Assembly: GCA_910578785.1 (NCBI GenBank) | Contig: CAJTSJ010000001.1 | Span: 62,001 to 126,000 of the forward strand | Direction of reading: 5' to 3' | DNA from: an uncultured Muribaculum sp. | GTDB lineage: Bacteria; Bacteroidota; Bacteroidia; Bacteroidales; Muribaculaceae | Length of the DNA: 64,000 nt | Shown: in pieces, positions 27,332 through 36,534 of the stretch | Numbering within the stretch: the stretch's first letter is position 1 | Layout of the letters: each line of letters begins with the position of its first letter | Position numbers and translations under genes: made by a program | The notes under the pieces: generated by a model | Seen by the model: only the letters and a program-made list of their open reading frames with translations | Told to the model about the DNA's origin: nothing | Databases searched by the model: none

Positions 27332-29041
27332 CTATTTATATTGATAAAGCCGGATATGAAGTATCTTGAAGTCGTCGACGCCGATGCGCGCATGGCGTCC
27401 CTGGTGCGTCTCGTCGCCGCAGAAGCGCCTCACGTACTTCACGCCGCCGTCAGGCATGACATCCACCTCATCGACAGATGCCAGTCCGATGCGCGAACCG
27501 CCGTTCCACGACTTGACATCCCTGCGGTCGGCTCCCGAATTCAAAAATCCGTCCTCGCCAAGCGTCTGGGCCGATGAACGCTCCGTGTCCTTTTCAAACT
27601 TAAGCACCACACCCGTTCCGGCAAGTATATATTCCATCGGAGCCACTTCAATCAGGATTGCCCCCGTAGCCGGCCAGGTCGAGCCGTCGGTAGCGCGCGG
27701 ATCCCATGGCAAAGTAAAATAGTGGTTGGCCGTGATGACCATATCGCCGGCCTTGATTACCCGCTCCGTGCTGTCGGCATCAAAATACAGACCCGTCATT
27801 GTTCCGCGGCCTTGATGCCTGCCGATCAACGGCATCAGCTCCGACAGCAACGCATAAGCCCTGACCGTAGGATAATCGGGCGAGTCGTTGCCTTTTTCAA
27901 TCGAGAACGGACTTATGCCCAGGGCATCGTGCTCGCCTATCACATAGAATGCCTGTGTGGCATTCTCGCGTCCCTGGCGTATTTCGGGGATAAACAGCGG
28001 ATTGTCCGCGGTATGGTATTGGGCAGTCCAGTCTACAAAACCCTTGTCATACAGATCCGGGGCAAGCACGTCGACCGTAGGAGCCGCCGCATGCCATATA
28101 TCTTTCAGATGGGCCAGCGGGCCCGCCGACGGATACTCTCCCGGCTTGCGGCCTCGGCTGTTCATCGCGGCGTTCACATACAAGGGCCTGTCGATGACCG
28201 AACGGGCCTTGCGCGCCATCCGCTCGACATACCTGGCATAATTCCACGCCATGAAGTATTCGTCGGAGTATATATCGTCGCCGAACACATCGCGCCACGG
28301 CCCCGACATCTTCATTCCGTTCTTCTGCCAGCGGGCAAGTATGCCCGGATGAAGCTCCTTCTTATGTTTCTTTAGAAATTCCGTAAGTTCCGAAGGCACT
28401 CCCTTGTCATATTCAGCCTGCGCAATCGGGGAATGGTCGCGTGCGCTCTCAAGCATTCCGATTTCGTTCTCAATCTGAATCATAAGCACCGTCGCATCGG
28501 TGTCGTACCCGTCGACATGGCGAAGCCACTCCGTGAACGCGCGCGAATCTGCCTCAAACACGTTTTCCGAAAATGCGCTCGCTATCTCAAGGGGCTTGCC
28601 TCCCTCAGCCTGCGCACGCGGATACTTTTTATAGTCAGCCTTGAACCAGCCCGGAGCGTAGCAGCTCATCGAGTTTTTCCACGCGCCGAACCACAGGAAC
28701 ACGACCTTCAGGCCGTTTGACCGCGCCTCGTCTATGACCTTATCCACCAATGAGAAGTCATATTTTCCCTCCTCAGGTTCCACGAGGTTCCAATAGACCG
28801 GAACAAGCACCGTGTTGAGATTCATCCTGCGCAGCTTCGGAAATATCCTTTCGATGTCGGCCGGCGACGATGCCGAGCTGTTGCCCAGTTCGCCTCCAAG
28901 TATCACGAACGGCCGGCCTCCGACAGTGAGGCGCCCGACATTTTCTTTATACGACAAGCTTACTTCCTCTCCGTAGATACGCTCTACGCACACCACGGAC
29001 AGAACTATTACAGCCATCAATATTCGCAGGATGTATTTCAT
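27332..29041 (-). CDS. GH35-like glycoside hydrolase with DUF5597 C-terminus
   Basis: 569 aa with a signal peptide (cleavage near ERIYGE). The TIM barrel starts at FVILGGELGNSSASSP and has the acid/base pattern LMIQIENEIGM near residue 190 and a putative nucleophile Glu in NPLFIPEIRQG near 345. The C-terminal region from about 420 matches the DUF5597 beta domain found with such barrels. Classical GH35 enzymes are beta-galactosidases; DUF5597 relatives may have other specificity, and the xylan context suggests a xylan side-chain activity. It is the first gene of the leftward xylan cluster. Confidence 0.82.
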   Translation of the reverse strand: MKYILRILMAVIVLSVVCVERIYGEEVSLSYKENVGRLTVGGRPFVILGGELGNSSASSPADIERIFPKLRRMNLNTVLVPVYWNLVEPEEGKYDFSLVDKVIDEARSNGLKVVFLWFGAWKNSMSCYAPGWFKADYKKYPRAQAEGGKPLEIASAFSENVFEADSRAFTEWLRHVDGYDTDATVLMIQIENEIGMLESARDHSPIAQAEYDKGVPSELTEFLKKHKKELHPGILARWQKNGMKMSGPWRDVFGDDIYSDEYFMAWNYARYVERMARKARSVIDRPLYVNAAMNSRGRKPGEYPSAGPLAHLKDIWHAAAPTVDVLAPDLYDKGFVDWTAQYHTADNPLFIPEIRQGRENATQAFYVIGEHDALGISPFSIEKGNDSPDYPTVRAYALLSELMPLIGRHQGRGTMTGLYFDADSTERVIKAGDMVITANHYFTLPWDPRATDGSTWPATGAILIEVAPMEYILAGTGVVLKFEKDTERSSAQTLGEDGFLNSGADRRDVKSWNGGSRIGLASVDEVDVMPDGGVKYVRRFCGDETHQGRHARIGVDDFKILHIRLYQYK

Positions 29042-29094
29042 TATTTTGATTTAACGGTTAAGTTCCAAACAATCGATTTTTGGCGACGGGTAGA

Positions 29095-29114
29095 TTGCTC
29101 TTCAGGAAGAGCAA
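29095..29114. promoter_or_regulatory. Hairpin in the leader of the xylan cluster
   Basis: Perfect 9-bp stem TTGCTCTTC-AG-GAAGAGCAA with imperfect GC-rich flanks (ACGGGT and ACCCGCCG) that extend it. It sits between the putative -7 element at 29140-29147 and the GH35-like start, so it would be in the 5' leader. Confidence 0.55.
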
Positions 29115-29139
29115 CCCGCCGACCTTATTTAATAACGCA

Positions 29140-29147
29140 CAAATTTA
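29140..29147 (-). promoter_or_regulatory. Promoter -7 element for the xylan cluster
   Basis: Reads TAAATTTG on the minus strand, an exact -7 match, about 99 bp upstream of the first gene. A TTTG occurs 12 bp upstream (29160-29163), closer than the normal spacing. The region beyond it is AT-rich and could bind an activator. Confidence 0.5.
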
Positions 29148-29294
29148 ACCCTTACATATCAAATACACTTTTAATAATGTGCCTAATATGTTTAATTATG
29201 TACCATAGACAGTGTTAAATGTTCCATAAATCACTGCTCATGTTACATGGTTGCGGATAAATCCCTGTCGGCGAGTCCGTTAAATCAAAAGGTA

Positions 29295-29744
29295 CTAAGC
29301 TTGCCTGACAGGCCTGAAAGTTACTATTTTATTGTATGCGTAGTTGGTAAGTGTGTACACCACATTGCCCAGAAGAGTAGCCAGTCCGTAGCCCGACAAT
29401 GTAAATGCGAATATTGACATCTCAAATTCCCTAAGAGGAGTCTTGTAGCTCAGAAGCCACACCGTCAAAAATTGCAGACCATAGCAGATAAGGAACCCGA
29501 CGAGAAATCCGACGGCTTCGCGTGTATAATGACCGGATGTTTTAAACACCCAGTTCTTGTTCCATAAAAAAGAATTGACCACTCCGGCCACATAGCCTAT
29601 GGCGTTGGAGACAAGCGGATTTACCCCGAACAGCACTTTGCACACATAAATCACGCACAACGTCACCAACGTGTTGAGCACGCCGACGCATGCATATTTT
29701 ACAAACTGAATCAAGGCCGTATTCCGGAGTATTCGTGTATTCAT
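29295..29744 (-). CDS. GtrA family membrane protein
   Basis: 149 aa with four membrane helices (about residues 10-32, 38-58, 72-95 and 105-128) and the family motifs VKYACVGVLNTLVTL, AIGYVAGVVNSFLWNKNWVF. GtrA-type proteins are thought to flip lipid-linked sugars, or help their transfer, for polysaccharide modification. No glycosyltransferase gene is adjacent. It begins 4 bp after the TRIC family gene, so it is the last gene of the pheS-nth-TRIC-gtrA-like operon. Confidence 0.88.
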   Translation of the reverse strand: MNTRILRNTALIQFVKYACVGVLNTLVTLCVIYVCKVLFGVNPLVSNAIGYVAGVVNSFLWNKNWVFKTSGHYTREAVGFLVGFLICYGLQFLTVWLLSYKTPLREFEMSIFAFTLSGYGLATLLGNVVYTLTNYAYNKIVTFRPVRQA

Positions 29745-29748
29745 GACA

Positions 29749-30390
29749 TTACTTTTCTATATCCATATTTTCATCAATCGCTTCCTTCATATGCGGCAAC
29801 GACCAACCGTAGCGCACGGCAAGCACTCGGATCAGTATGACCGTCGCGGCACAGATAAGGCACTGCGCCGGAACCGACCCGCCCATCAGCAGCACGGCCC
29901 AATACACCAGCCCCCCTATCAGGCAAGCCGTCGCATAGAAGTCCTTCTTGAACAGCAGCGGTTCCTGGTTAAGGACGATGTCGCGGAGCACACCGCCCAA
30001 AGCGCCTGTGATTATACCCATGACGATGGCTACCCAAATGGGATATCCGGCCGCCAGCGACTTCTGAATGCCGATGTCGACGAAAAGAGCCAGACCAACC
30101 GTGTCGAATATGAACAGAATCCGTGTATGCAGAAGCAGTTTCTGGAACAAAATCACCACAAGGAGCGACAGCCCAGTCACGGCAAGATACCACCACGTCT
30201 GCATCCAGAACACGGGTATGCCAAGCAGGATGTCGCGGAGGGTTCCTCCCCCGATTGCCGTCACAAGTCCCACGGAGTATGCGCCGAACCAGTCAAACCG
30301 CTTCGACGCCGCCATGCGTATGCCGCTTATAGCCGCGGCAATGGTGCCTATGACCTCGACAATGAACAGGAACGTTGTTTCTACATCCAT
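29749..30390 (-). CDS. TRIC cation channel family (UPF0126/YicG-like) membrane protein
   Basis: 213 aa with seven predicted membrane segments in two homologous halves. Each half carries the family signature: AIGGGTLRDILLG in the first and ALGGVLRDIVLNQ in the second. Relatives are described as trimeric potassium channels or glycine transporters; which applies here is not evident. It starts 23 bp after the nth gene and overlaps nothing; part of the pheS operon. Confidence 0.87.
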   Translation of the reverse strand: MDVETTFLFIVEVIGTIAAAISGIRMAASKRFDWFGAYSVGLVTAIGGGTLRDILLGIPVFWMQTWWYLAVTGLSLLVVILFQKLLLHTRILFIFDTVGLALFVDIGIQKSLAAGYPIWVAIVMGIITGALGGVLRDIVLNQEPLLFKKDFYATACLIGGLVYWAVLLMGGSVPAQCLICAATVILIRVLAVRYGWSLPHMKEAIDENMDIEK

Positions 30391-30413
30391 CGGTCAGATA
30401 CTCTAATTCCAAG

Positions 30414-31058
30414 TTACTCTTTATTCTCACGCCGGTAATAGCGGCACACATGCGTCAGCCCGCAGTTCAGGCAGTCCGGACGCCGGGCCTTGCACACGTA
30501 GCGTCCGTGCAGTATCAGCCAGTGGTGAGCCTTAGGGACAAGCTCCTCGGGAATGTACCGGCACAATTGCTTCTCGGTGGCGAGCGGAGTCTTGCTGTTC
30601 GTCGTCAGGCCTATTCGCTCGCTGACGCGGAACACATGCGTGTCGACAGCCATCGTAGGCTTGTTCCAGACCACGGCCAGCATCACGTTGGCGGTCTTTC
30701 GCCCGACACCGGGCAACCGCATCAGGCTGTCTATGTCCGACGGAACCTCGCCGCCGAACTCCTCTACAAGCATCTTGGCCGCACCCAGAAGCGACTTCGC
30801 CTTGTTGTTTGGATACGACACCGAGCGGATGTACTCATAGATATCCTCCACATGCGAGGAGGCCATAGCCTCCGGAGTGGGATAAGCTTCGAAAAGCGGA
30901 GGAGTTATCATATTGACGCGCTTGTCAGTGCACTGAGCCGACAATATCACCGCCACAAGCAGATGAAACGGCGAATCGTAGTGCAGTTCGGTTTCGGCCA
31001 CAGGCATCGCCTGCGCAAACCAGTCCAGCGTCTGTCTGTATCTCTCTTTATAAGTCAT
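30414..31058 (-). CDS. nth: Endonuclease III
   Basis: DNA glycosylase/AP lyase that removes oxidised pyrimidines. 214 aa, usual length. The helix-hairpin-helix LPGVGRKTANVML carries the catalytic Lys, and the catalytic Asp is in VDTHVFR. The C-terminal iron-sulfur cluster ligands fit the C-x6-C-x2-C-x5-C spacing in CKARRPDCLNCGLTHVC. It starts 25 bp after pheS. Assignment is secure. Confidence 0.96.
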   Translation of the reverse strand: MTYKERYRQTLDWFAQAMPVAETELHYDSPFHLLVAVILSAQCTDKRVNMITPPLFEAYPTPEAMASSHVEDIYEYIRSVSYPNNKAKSLLGAAKMLVEEFGGEVPSDIDSLMRLPGVGRKTANVMLAVVWNKPTMAVDTHVFRVSERIGLTTNSKTPLATEKQLCRYIPEELVPKAHHWLILHGRYVCKARRPDCLNCGLTHVCRYYRRENKE

Positions 31059-31083
31059 CCTCCTCGGCTCAGCCTATATATTA

Positions 31084-32103
31084 TTAATGTGCCGCGGTAA
31101 ACTCTTCGAGGAAGCGGGTATCGTTCTCCGAGAACATGCGGAGGTCCTTGACCTGATATTTCAGATTGGTGATGCGCTCTACGCCCATTCCCAGCGCAAA
31201 TCCGGAGTAAACCTTGGAGTCTATGCCGCAGGCGTCAAGCACATTCGGGTCCACCATGCCGCATCCCAGAATCTCAACCCAGCCGGTATGCTTGCAGAAC
31301 GAGCATCCCTTGCCTCCGCAAAGGTTGCAGGAGATGTCCATTTCTGCCGAAGGCTCGGTAAACGGGAAGTAGCTCGGACGAAGACGTATTTTTGTCTCCG
31401 GACCGAACATCTCCTGGGCGAAGTAAAGCAGTGTCTGCTTCAGGTCGGCAAACGACACGTTCTTGTCGACATACAATGCCTCGACCTGATGGAAAAAGCA
31501 GTGCGCGCGTGCCGAGATTGCCTCGTTACGGTATACGCGTCCCGGACAGATGATTCTGATTGGAGGCTGATTCTTCTCCATCACTCTTGACTGCACGCTC
31601 GATGTATGGGTGCGCAGAAGCACGTCGGGTGTACGCCGTATGAAGAATGTGTCCTGCATGTCGCGGGCGGGATGGTCGGCGGCGAAGTTCAACGATGAAA
31701 ACACGTGCCAGTCATCCTCGATTTCAGGACCCTCTGCGATAGTGAATCCCAGACGCGAGAATATGCCTACTATCTCGTTGCGCACCACCGAAAGCGGATG
31801 GCGGGTTCCGAGCTTTATCGGCGAAGCCGTACGCGTCATGTCGAGAGCGTCGGCATCCGACTCCACATTCTCAAGCGATTCCTTAAGTTCGGTTATCTTG
31901 TTGGTGGCAAAGTCCTTCAGCTCATTCAACGGAGCGCCAAGAGCACGCTTTTCCTCCGGAGCGAGTGCACGGAAATCATTGAACAGGAGCGAAACCTCGC
32001 CTTTTTTGCTCAGATATTTTATGCGCAACGCCTCCACGTCGGCGGCATTCGACGCTGTCAGCTGTGCTATTTCGGCCTTGAGGGAATTTATTTTTTCAAT
32101 CAT
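31084..32103 (-). CDS. pheS: Phenylalanine-tRNA ligase alpha subunit
   Basis: 339 aa, usual length. The N-terminal coiled coil (residues 1-90) is followed by the class II synthetase core with RVYRNEAISARAHCFFHQVE (motif 2 region), a cysteine set ISCNLCGGKGCSFCKHTGW that may bind zinc, and the motif 3 segment SGFALGMGVERITNLKY. It charges tRNA-Phe as an alpha2beta2 enzyme; the beta subunit gene is not in the window. First gene of a leftward operon, divergent from tilS. Confidence 0.96.
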   Translation of the reverse strand: MIEKINSLKAEIAQLTASNAADVEALRIKYLSKKGEVSLLFNDFRALAPEEKRALGAPLNELKDFATNKITELKESLENVESDADALDMTRTASPIKLGTRHPLSVVRNEIVGIFSRLGFTIAEGPEIEDDWHVFSSLNFAADHPARDMQDTFFIRRTPDVLLRTHTSSVQSRVMEKNQPPIRIICPGRVYRNEAISARAHCFFHQVEALYVDKNVSFADLKQTLLYFAQEMFGPETKIRLRPSYFPFTEPSAEMDISCNLCGGKGCSFCKHTGWVEILGCGMVDPNVLDACGIDSKVYSGFALGMGVERITNLKYQVKDLRMFSENDTRFLEEFTAAH

Positions 32104-32128
32104 AGCGGTCTTAAATACTTTAATGGAA

Positions 32129-32136
32129 CAAAATTA
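32129..32136 (-). promoter_or_regulatory. Promoter -7 element for the pheS operon
   Basis: Reads TAATTTTG on the minus strand, an exact -7 match, 25 bp before the pheS start. No -33 element at the right distance was found. Confidence 0.5.
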
Positions 32137-32159
32137 CAAAAATTTTCGTGAACTTTCAC

Positions 32160-32167
32160 TAATTTTG
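32160..32167 (+). promoter_or_regulatory. Promoter -7 element directly before tilS
   Basis: TAATTTTG, an exact -7 match, ends 5 bp before the tilS ATG. Transcription from it would begin at about the start codon and give a nearly leaderless mRNA. Confidence 0.45.
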
Positions 32168-32172
32168 CCGTC

Positions 32173-33528
32173 ATGAGTGAATTTATGCGGATAATAAACA
32201 CCGCCATGCTTCGGCTCGGCCTGTCGCCGGACAATGCTCCGGTCATCGTGGCGTTGAGCGGCGGAGCCGATTCCGTGGCTCTGCTTGCCGCGCTCTCGGA
32301 GTTAGGCTACAGATGTATCGCCGCCCACTGCGACTTTCATCTGCGCGGCGAAGAGTCCGAACGCGACCGTCGCCACGCCCAAACCATAGCCGCAATGCTT
32401 GATGCCGACTACGAGGAAGTGCACTTCGATGTCGACGAATATCGACGCATGCATGGAGTATCGGTGGAGATGGCATGCCGCGACCTTCGGTACGAATGGT
32501 TTCACAAGCTTTCAGGCCGCCACGGAGGCATTCCCGTAGCCGTGGCACATCACCACGACGACAACGTGGAGACCATGTTTCTGAATCTGCTGCGTGGCAC
32601 CGGCATCAGCGGCCTGACCGGCATGATGCCCCGCAACGGCATAATAATCCGCCCGATGCTCGACACAACGCGCTCACAGATAGAGGACTACCTGTCGTCA
32701 AAAGGAATCGGTTATGTAGTTGACAGCTCCAACCTTCTGAACGACGTCAAGCGCAATCGGCTCCGCAACCTCATATTGCCCCTTGTCCGCAAACAGTTTC
32801 CCGACAGCGACCGCGGATTCTCATCGACCATGGACAATCTGTCGCGCACCGATTCGCTGTACCGCGAACTCATATCCGGGCGTAGCTCAAGATACGTTTC
32901 CGCCGATGGATGCCGAATCGACATAGCACGTCTGTCGGCTGAAACCCGCGAAGCGCCTACGATGCTCTACGAGCTGATACGAGGCCGGGGCTTCAACTAT
33001 ACCCAGTCGGCCAACATCATTTCTGCGCTGTCGGGCGACACCCCGTCAGGAAGAAGTTTCCATGCCTCCGGATGGACTGCAATACTCGACAGAGGATCGC
33101 TCCTTCTCAGCCCCGACGACAGCCGCGACACCGACGCCCGGTTCACAGTCAGCCTGCACGACACCTCGCTTCAGGCGCCGGGAATCAGGGTGTCGCATAT
33201 CGAGAACAAGGCCCTTCAGTTTGACAGGACCGGAATGACCGTATTTCTCGACTCCTCTGTGCTGGAAGGCGAACCATGCTTCGAAGTCAGACACTGGCGC
33301 GAAGGCGACCGGCTGGCCCCTTTCGGCATGAAAGGCACACGGTTGGTCAGCGACATCTTCTCCGACGCCAAGCTTTCCGTGCACGACAAGCAGAAAGTCT
33401 GGATTCTTACCCGAAACGGCCTGATACTTTGGGTGATAGGCCTGCGGGCATCGCGCCATTTCGCCGTTACCGACCACTCCGCCGCAGTCATCAGAATCAC
33501 ATTTGAAAGCGACTCCGCCAAGGCATAA
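32173..33528 (+). CDS. tilS: tRNA(Ile)-lysidine synthase
   Basis: 451 aa. The PP-loop motif ALSGGADSVALLAAL lies at residues about 28-42, followed by AHCDFHLRGEES and VAHHHDDNVETMFLNLLRGTG, the ATP-binding and adenylation segments of the family. The C-terminal domain (from about 360, FEVRHWREGDRLAPFGMKG) binds the tRNA. It modifies C34 of a minor isoleucine tRNA so that it reads AUA. It is divergent from pheS, with a -7 element almost on the start codon. Confidence 0.95.
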   Translation: MSEFMRIINTAMLRLGLSPDNAPVIVALSGGADSVALLAALSELGYRCIAAHCDFHLRGEESERDRRHAQTIAAMLDADYEEVHFDVDEYRRMHGVSVEMACRDLRYEWFHKLSGRHGGIPVAVAHHHDDNVETMFLNLLRGTGISGLTGMMPRNGIIIRPMLDTTRSQIEDYLSSKGIGYVVDSSNLLNDVKRNRLRNLILPLVRKQFPDSDRGFSSTMDNLSRTDSLYRELISGRSSRYVSADGCRIDIARLSAETREAPTMLYELIRGRGFNYTQSANIISALSGDTPSGRSFHASGWTAILDRGSLLLSPDDSRDTDARFTVSLHDTSLQAPGIRVSHIENKALQFDRTGMTVFLDSSVLEGEPCFEVRHWREGDRLAPFGMKGTRLVSDIFSDAKLSVHDKQKVWILTRNGLILWVIGLRASRHFAVTDHSAAVIRITFESDSAKA

Positions 33529-33596
33529 ATGCATTTTTATTCATTTTTATGTTGTAAAACATCTTTTTGGACGATACAACCGATTTAGTTAATTCG

Positions 33597-33604
33597 TATA
33601 TTTG
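33597..33604 (+). promoter_or_regulatory. Promoter -7 element for ald
   Basis: TATATTTG, an exact -7 match, 21 bp before the ATG at 33626. The nearest TTTG upstream (33566-33569) is 27 bp away, longer than usual. Confidence 0.45.
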
Positions 33605-33625
33605 GAAAACCAAATTTCAATTATT

Positions 33626-34732
33626 ATGATAGTAGGAGTACCCAAAGAGATTAAGAACAACGAGAACCGCGTAGGCGCGACCCCTGCCGGAGTAAAAGAA
33701 CTCGTTAAAAACGGGCATACCGTTTATGTTCAGCATACAGCCGGTGAAGGAAGTGGTTTTTCCGACAATGAATATATAGCGGCCGGAGCCACCATTCTTC
33801 CCTCCATAGAAGACGTATACGCCAAAGCCGAAATGATTATAAAGGTAAAGGAGCCTATCGCTCCCGAATATCCGTTAATCAGGGAGCGGCAGGTTGTGTT
33901 CACATATTTCCACTTTGCATGCGACCTCGCGCTGACCGAAGCCATGATACGCGCCAAAGCAGTCTGCATAGCCTATGAGACCGTGCAGCTCCCCGACATG
34001 TCGTTGCCATTGCTGATACCCATGAGCGAAGTGGCCGGACGCATGTCCATTCAGGAAGGAGCCAGATTCCTCGAAAAGCCACAGGGCGGACGCGGTGTTC
34101 TGCTCGGAGGCGTGCCGGGCGTAAAGCCGGCAAAGGTCCTGATTCTCGGTGCGGGAGTGGTCGGACGCAACGCCGCCCTCATGGCCGCCGGACTCGGTGC
34201 CGACGTCACCATCACGGACATCTCCCTCCCGACGTTGCGCCATGTGGCCGACGTGATGCCTAAAAATGTCAAGACTCTCTATTCTTCGACCCACAACATC
34301 GAAAGCGAACTTCCCACCACCGACCTGATTGTCGGATCCGTATTGATACCCGGAGCGAAAGCCCCGCACCTGATCACACGCGACATGCTGAAGCTGATGC
34401 GGCCCGGCACTGTTCTCGTCGACGTAGCCATCGACCAGGGAGGATGTTTCGAGACATCTCATCCCACCACGCATGCGGAGCCCACCTACATGGTCGACGG
34501 AATTCTGCACTACGCGGTGGCAAATATCCCCGGTGCGGTTCCGTTCACATCGACAATGGCTCTGACCAATGCCACTCTGCCCTACGCTGTCGCGCTCGCC
34601 AACAAGGGATGGCGACAGGCTTGCAAGGACGATCCCGCGCTGGCTTTGGGTGTAAATATTGTGGACGGAAAAATCACCTATAAAGGCGTGGCAGAGGCAT
34701 TCGGCATGACATATACCGAATTGACACTGTAA
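33626..34732 (+). CDS. ald: Alanine dehydrogenase
   Basis: Interconverts alanine and pyruvate plus ammonia with NAD. The start at 33626 (MIVGVPKEIKNNENR) gives the conserved family N-terminus; the TTG at 33602 is not needed. The 368 aa product has the substrate Lys in MIIKVKEP and His in FTYFHFACD, MSEVAGRMSIQEGARFLE, and the NAD-binding VLILGAGVVGRNAALMA. It is monocistronic and ends at a hairpin. Confidence 0.95.
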   Translation: MIVGVPKEIKNNENRVGATPAGVKELVKNGHTVYVQHTAGEGSGFSDNEYIAAGATILPSIEDVYAKAEMIIKVKEPIAPEYPLIRERQVVFTYFHFACDLALTEAMIRAKAVCIAYETVQLPDMSLPLLIPMSEVAGRMSIQEGARFLEKPQGGRGVLLGGVPGVKPAKVLILGAGVVGRNAALMAAGLGADVTITDISLPTLRHVADVMPKNVKTLYSSTHNIESELPTTDLIVGSVLIPGAKAPHLITRDMLKLMRPGTVLVDVAIDQGGCFETSHPTTHAEPTYMVDGILHYAVANIPGAVPFTSTMALTNATLPYAVALANKGWRQACKDDPALALGVNIVDGKITYKGVAEAFGMTYTELTL

Positions 34733-34768
34733 AACCCTGAAGCCTATCGCTTCATTACACGGATATAC

Positions 34769-34799
34769 GCCCTGCAAATCTATTCACGGTTTGCGGGGC
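34769..34799. terminator. Hairpin between convergent ald and eptA-like genes
   Basis: GCCCTGCAAA (34769-34778) pairs with TTTGCGGGGC (34790-34799) with one G-U pair; 11-nt loop. No strong T run follows on either strand, so it is a weak or assisted terminator. Confidence 0.5.
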
Positions 34800-34830
34800 G
34801 CATTGTTGTCGCGACCGCTTCACCGGCAGA

Positions 34831-36534
34831 CTACATACAGGCTTCCCCGACCATGCCGCGTCGCGAAAGATATTCAAAGTCAAGGTCTTTGAGTCCTGAC
34901 TCCTTCAGAGTCACACCCTCATTATGGTCGTTAAGGTAAAACCACTGCGGCTCACGGTAATCCTTGCTCGCCACCGAGCATGACGGGTCGAAAGCCCGAC
35001 ACCGGATTCCTGACAGATCCAGCGCCGTGTGGAAAAACGATTCGCTCGACGACACACGCTTTCCGGCATTGCCGGCCACGGCATCCACCACGTCAGGATA
35101 GCGTTCGGCATAGCCGCGCGAGGTCCACAGGATATAAGGCACATGAAGCTGATAGGCCGACGGACGCGGCGACGCATGCAGAAACAGTCCGCGCGAATCG
35201 TCGTAGATGTCTTCGCCGTGGTCGCTTGTATAAAGCATCGCGGCAGTGACGCCATCCTTCTCCAGACGCGAAATCAGACGAGCCAGCAGGTCGGAAGTAT
35301 ACAATATCGAATTGTCGTAGGCATTAAGGAGCATGTCGCGGTTGGCGCGCTTGGCCTCGGTGGCGTCGTCGGGCGTAAAACGGCTGAATTCAGCAGGATA
35401 GCGTTCATGGTAGTTAAAGTGCGACCCGTATGTGTGCAACAGCACGAGCAATCTTCCGCTGTCCCCCTCAAGTTCCTCCTCCAAATAATCCAGGAGCACC
35501 TCGTCCTGAAGATATCTGTCGTCCTGCAGTTCCTTGACAAACACCGACTTGTCGGCTTCTTCTCCGAAAAAGTCGATAAACGAGCCGTTGCGTTCCTGAT
35601 TGGACAGGAACACTGTTCTGAACCCCGCCTCCTTGAAGGCAGTGACCAAGCCCTTCACGCTGTATATGGAATCGCCGAAAGTCCGAGCCGTAAGCGGCGA
35701 CAGCAGAAGCGGAACACTTTTGTGCGTCGTGTTTGACTCGCTCAGCGTCTTTGCAAAAGGCACCACACCGTCATGCTCCGCCAGCGTTGCATTGGTAGGA
35801 CGGTCGTAGCCCATCAGTTGCCAGTCGGCGGCACGCGATGTCTCGCCCACTACCAGCACATACACCTCCCGATGGTCGCCGTCGTGCGTCGACCTTGCAC
35901 CGTATGAGAAGTCACCGGAAGTCTCGGCATACTTTGAAGTCTTGGCGTAGCGCACGGCGGCAATGCGGGCATTGTCAAGCGCGTTCAGCGGAAAAAGGTA
36001 ATATCTTGGCGACACGTAGTCGGCAGTCGCCATGCCCGCCCCCATAAACAGAGCGCCGCAAAGGGCAAGACCGATGCCTATCAGGCGGTTGCGACGCAGA
36101 AAAGCGTCGTCGAGCCTGCACTTTCCGACCACGGCCACGATGCCTCCGGCAATGACGGGCAGATACAGCAGGCACACCAGCATAATCACCGGAATCAGAT
36201 TGCCAAGCAGTTCCCCGATTTCCTTTGAGTTGGAAGTAACCACATTAAGCCACATGTCGACACCTATCACGGAATTGCCGTACAGGTCAAGGAGCACAAT
36301 CTCAAACGCCGCCAGAAACATGACGATTATCATCCAGAGCACCGAGCGTCCGACATGCGCCGACAGCGACATCAGAGTCCAGTACACCCCCAGGGGCAAC
36401 AGCACGTTGGCAAGACCGCACACAAAAGGCATCTCCTCGGTGCGCCACAGAATAAAATTCGGCACCACCGATACGGCCAATACGGTGAAAAACAGCAATA
36501 AAGAATTGAATATCTTATCTTTAGAAAGCTTCAT
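34831..36534 (-). CDS. Phosphoethanolamine transferase (EptA-like, sulfatase fold)
   Basis: 567 aa from the start MKLSKDKIFN; an in-frame ATG at 36585 lies inside the upstream gene. The N-terminus has five membrane helices (about residues 10-170). The periplasmic sulfatase-fold domain has the nucleophile Thr in VLVVGETSRAADWQLMGYDRPTN and the zinc ligands in YTSDHGED, as in lipid A or sugar phosphoethanolamine transferases. It starts 14 bp before the upstream barrel gene ends, so the two are coupled. It probably modifies lipid A or another envelope glycan. Confidence 0.9.
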   Translation of the reverse strand: MKLSKDKIFNSLLLFFTVLAVSVVPNFILWRTEEMPFVCGLANVLLPLGVYWTLMSLSAHVGRSVLWMIIVMFLAAFEIVLLDLYGNSVIGVDMWLNVVTSNSKEIGELLGNLIPVIMLVCLLYLPVIAGGIVAVVGKCRLDDAFLRRNRLIGIGLALCGALFMGAGMATADYVSPRYYLFPLNALDNARIAAVRYAKTSKYAETSGDFSYGARSTHDGDHREVYVLVVGETSRAADWQLMGYDRPTNATLAEHDGVVPFAKTLSESNTTHKSVPLLLSPLTARTFGDSIYSVKGLVTAFKEAGFRTVFLSNQERNGSFIDFFGEEADKSVFVKELQDDRYLQDEVLLDYLEEELEGDSGRLLVLLHTYGSHFNYHERYPAEFSRFTPDDATEAKRANRDMLLNAYDNSILYTSDLLARLISRLEKDGVTAAMLYTSDHGEDIYDDSRGLFLHASPRPSAYQLHVPYILWTSRGYAERYPDVVDAVAGNAGKRVSSSESFFHTALDLSGIRCRAFDPSCSVASKDYREPQWFYLNDHNEGVTLKESGLKDLDFEYLSRRGMVGEACM

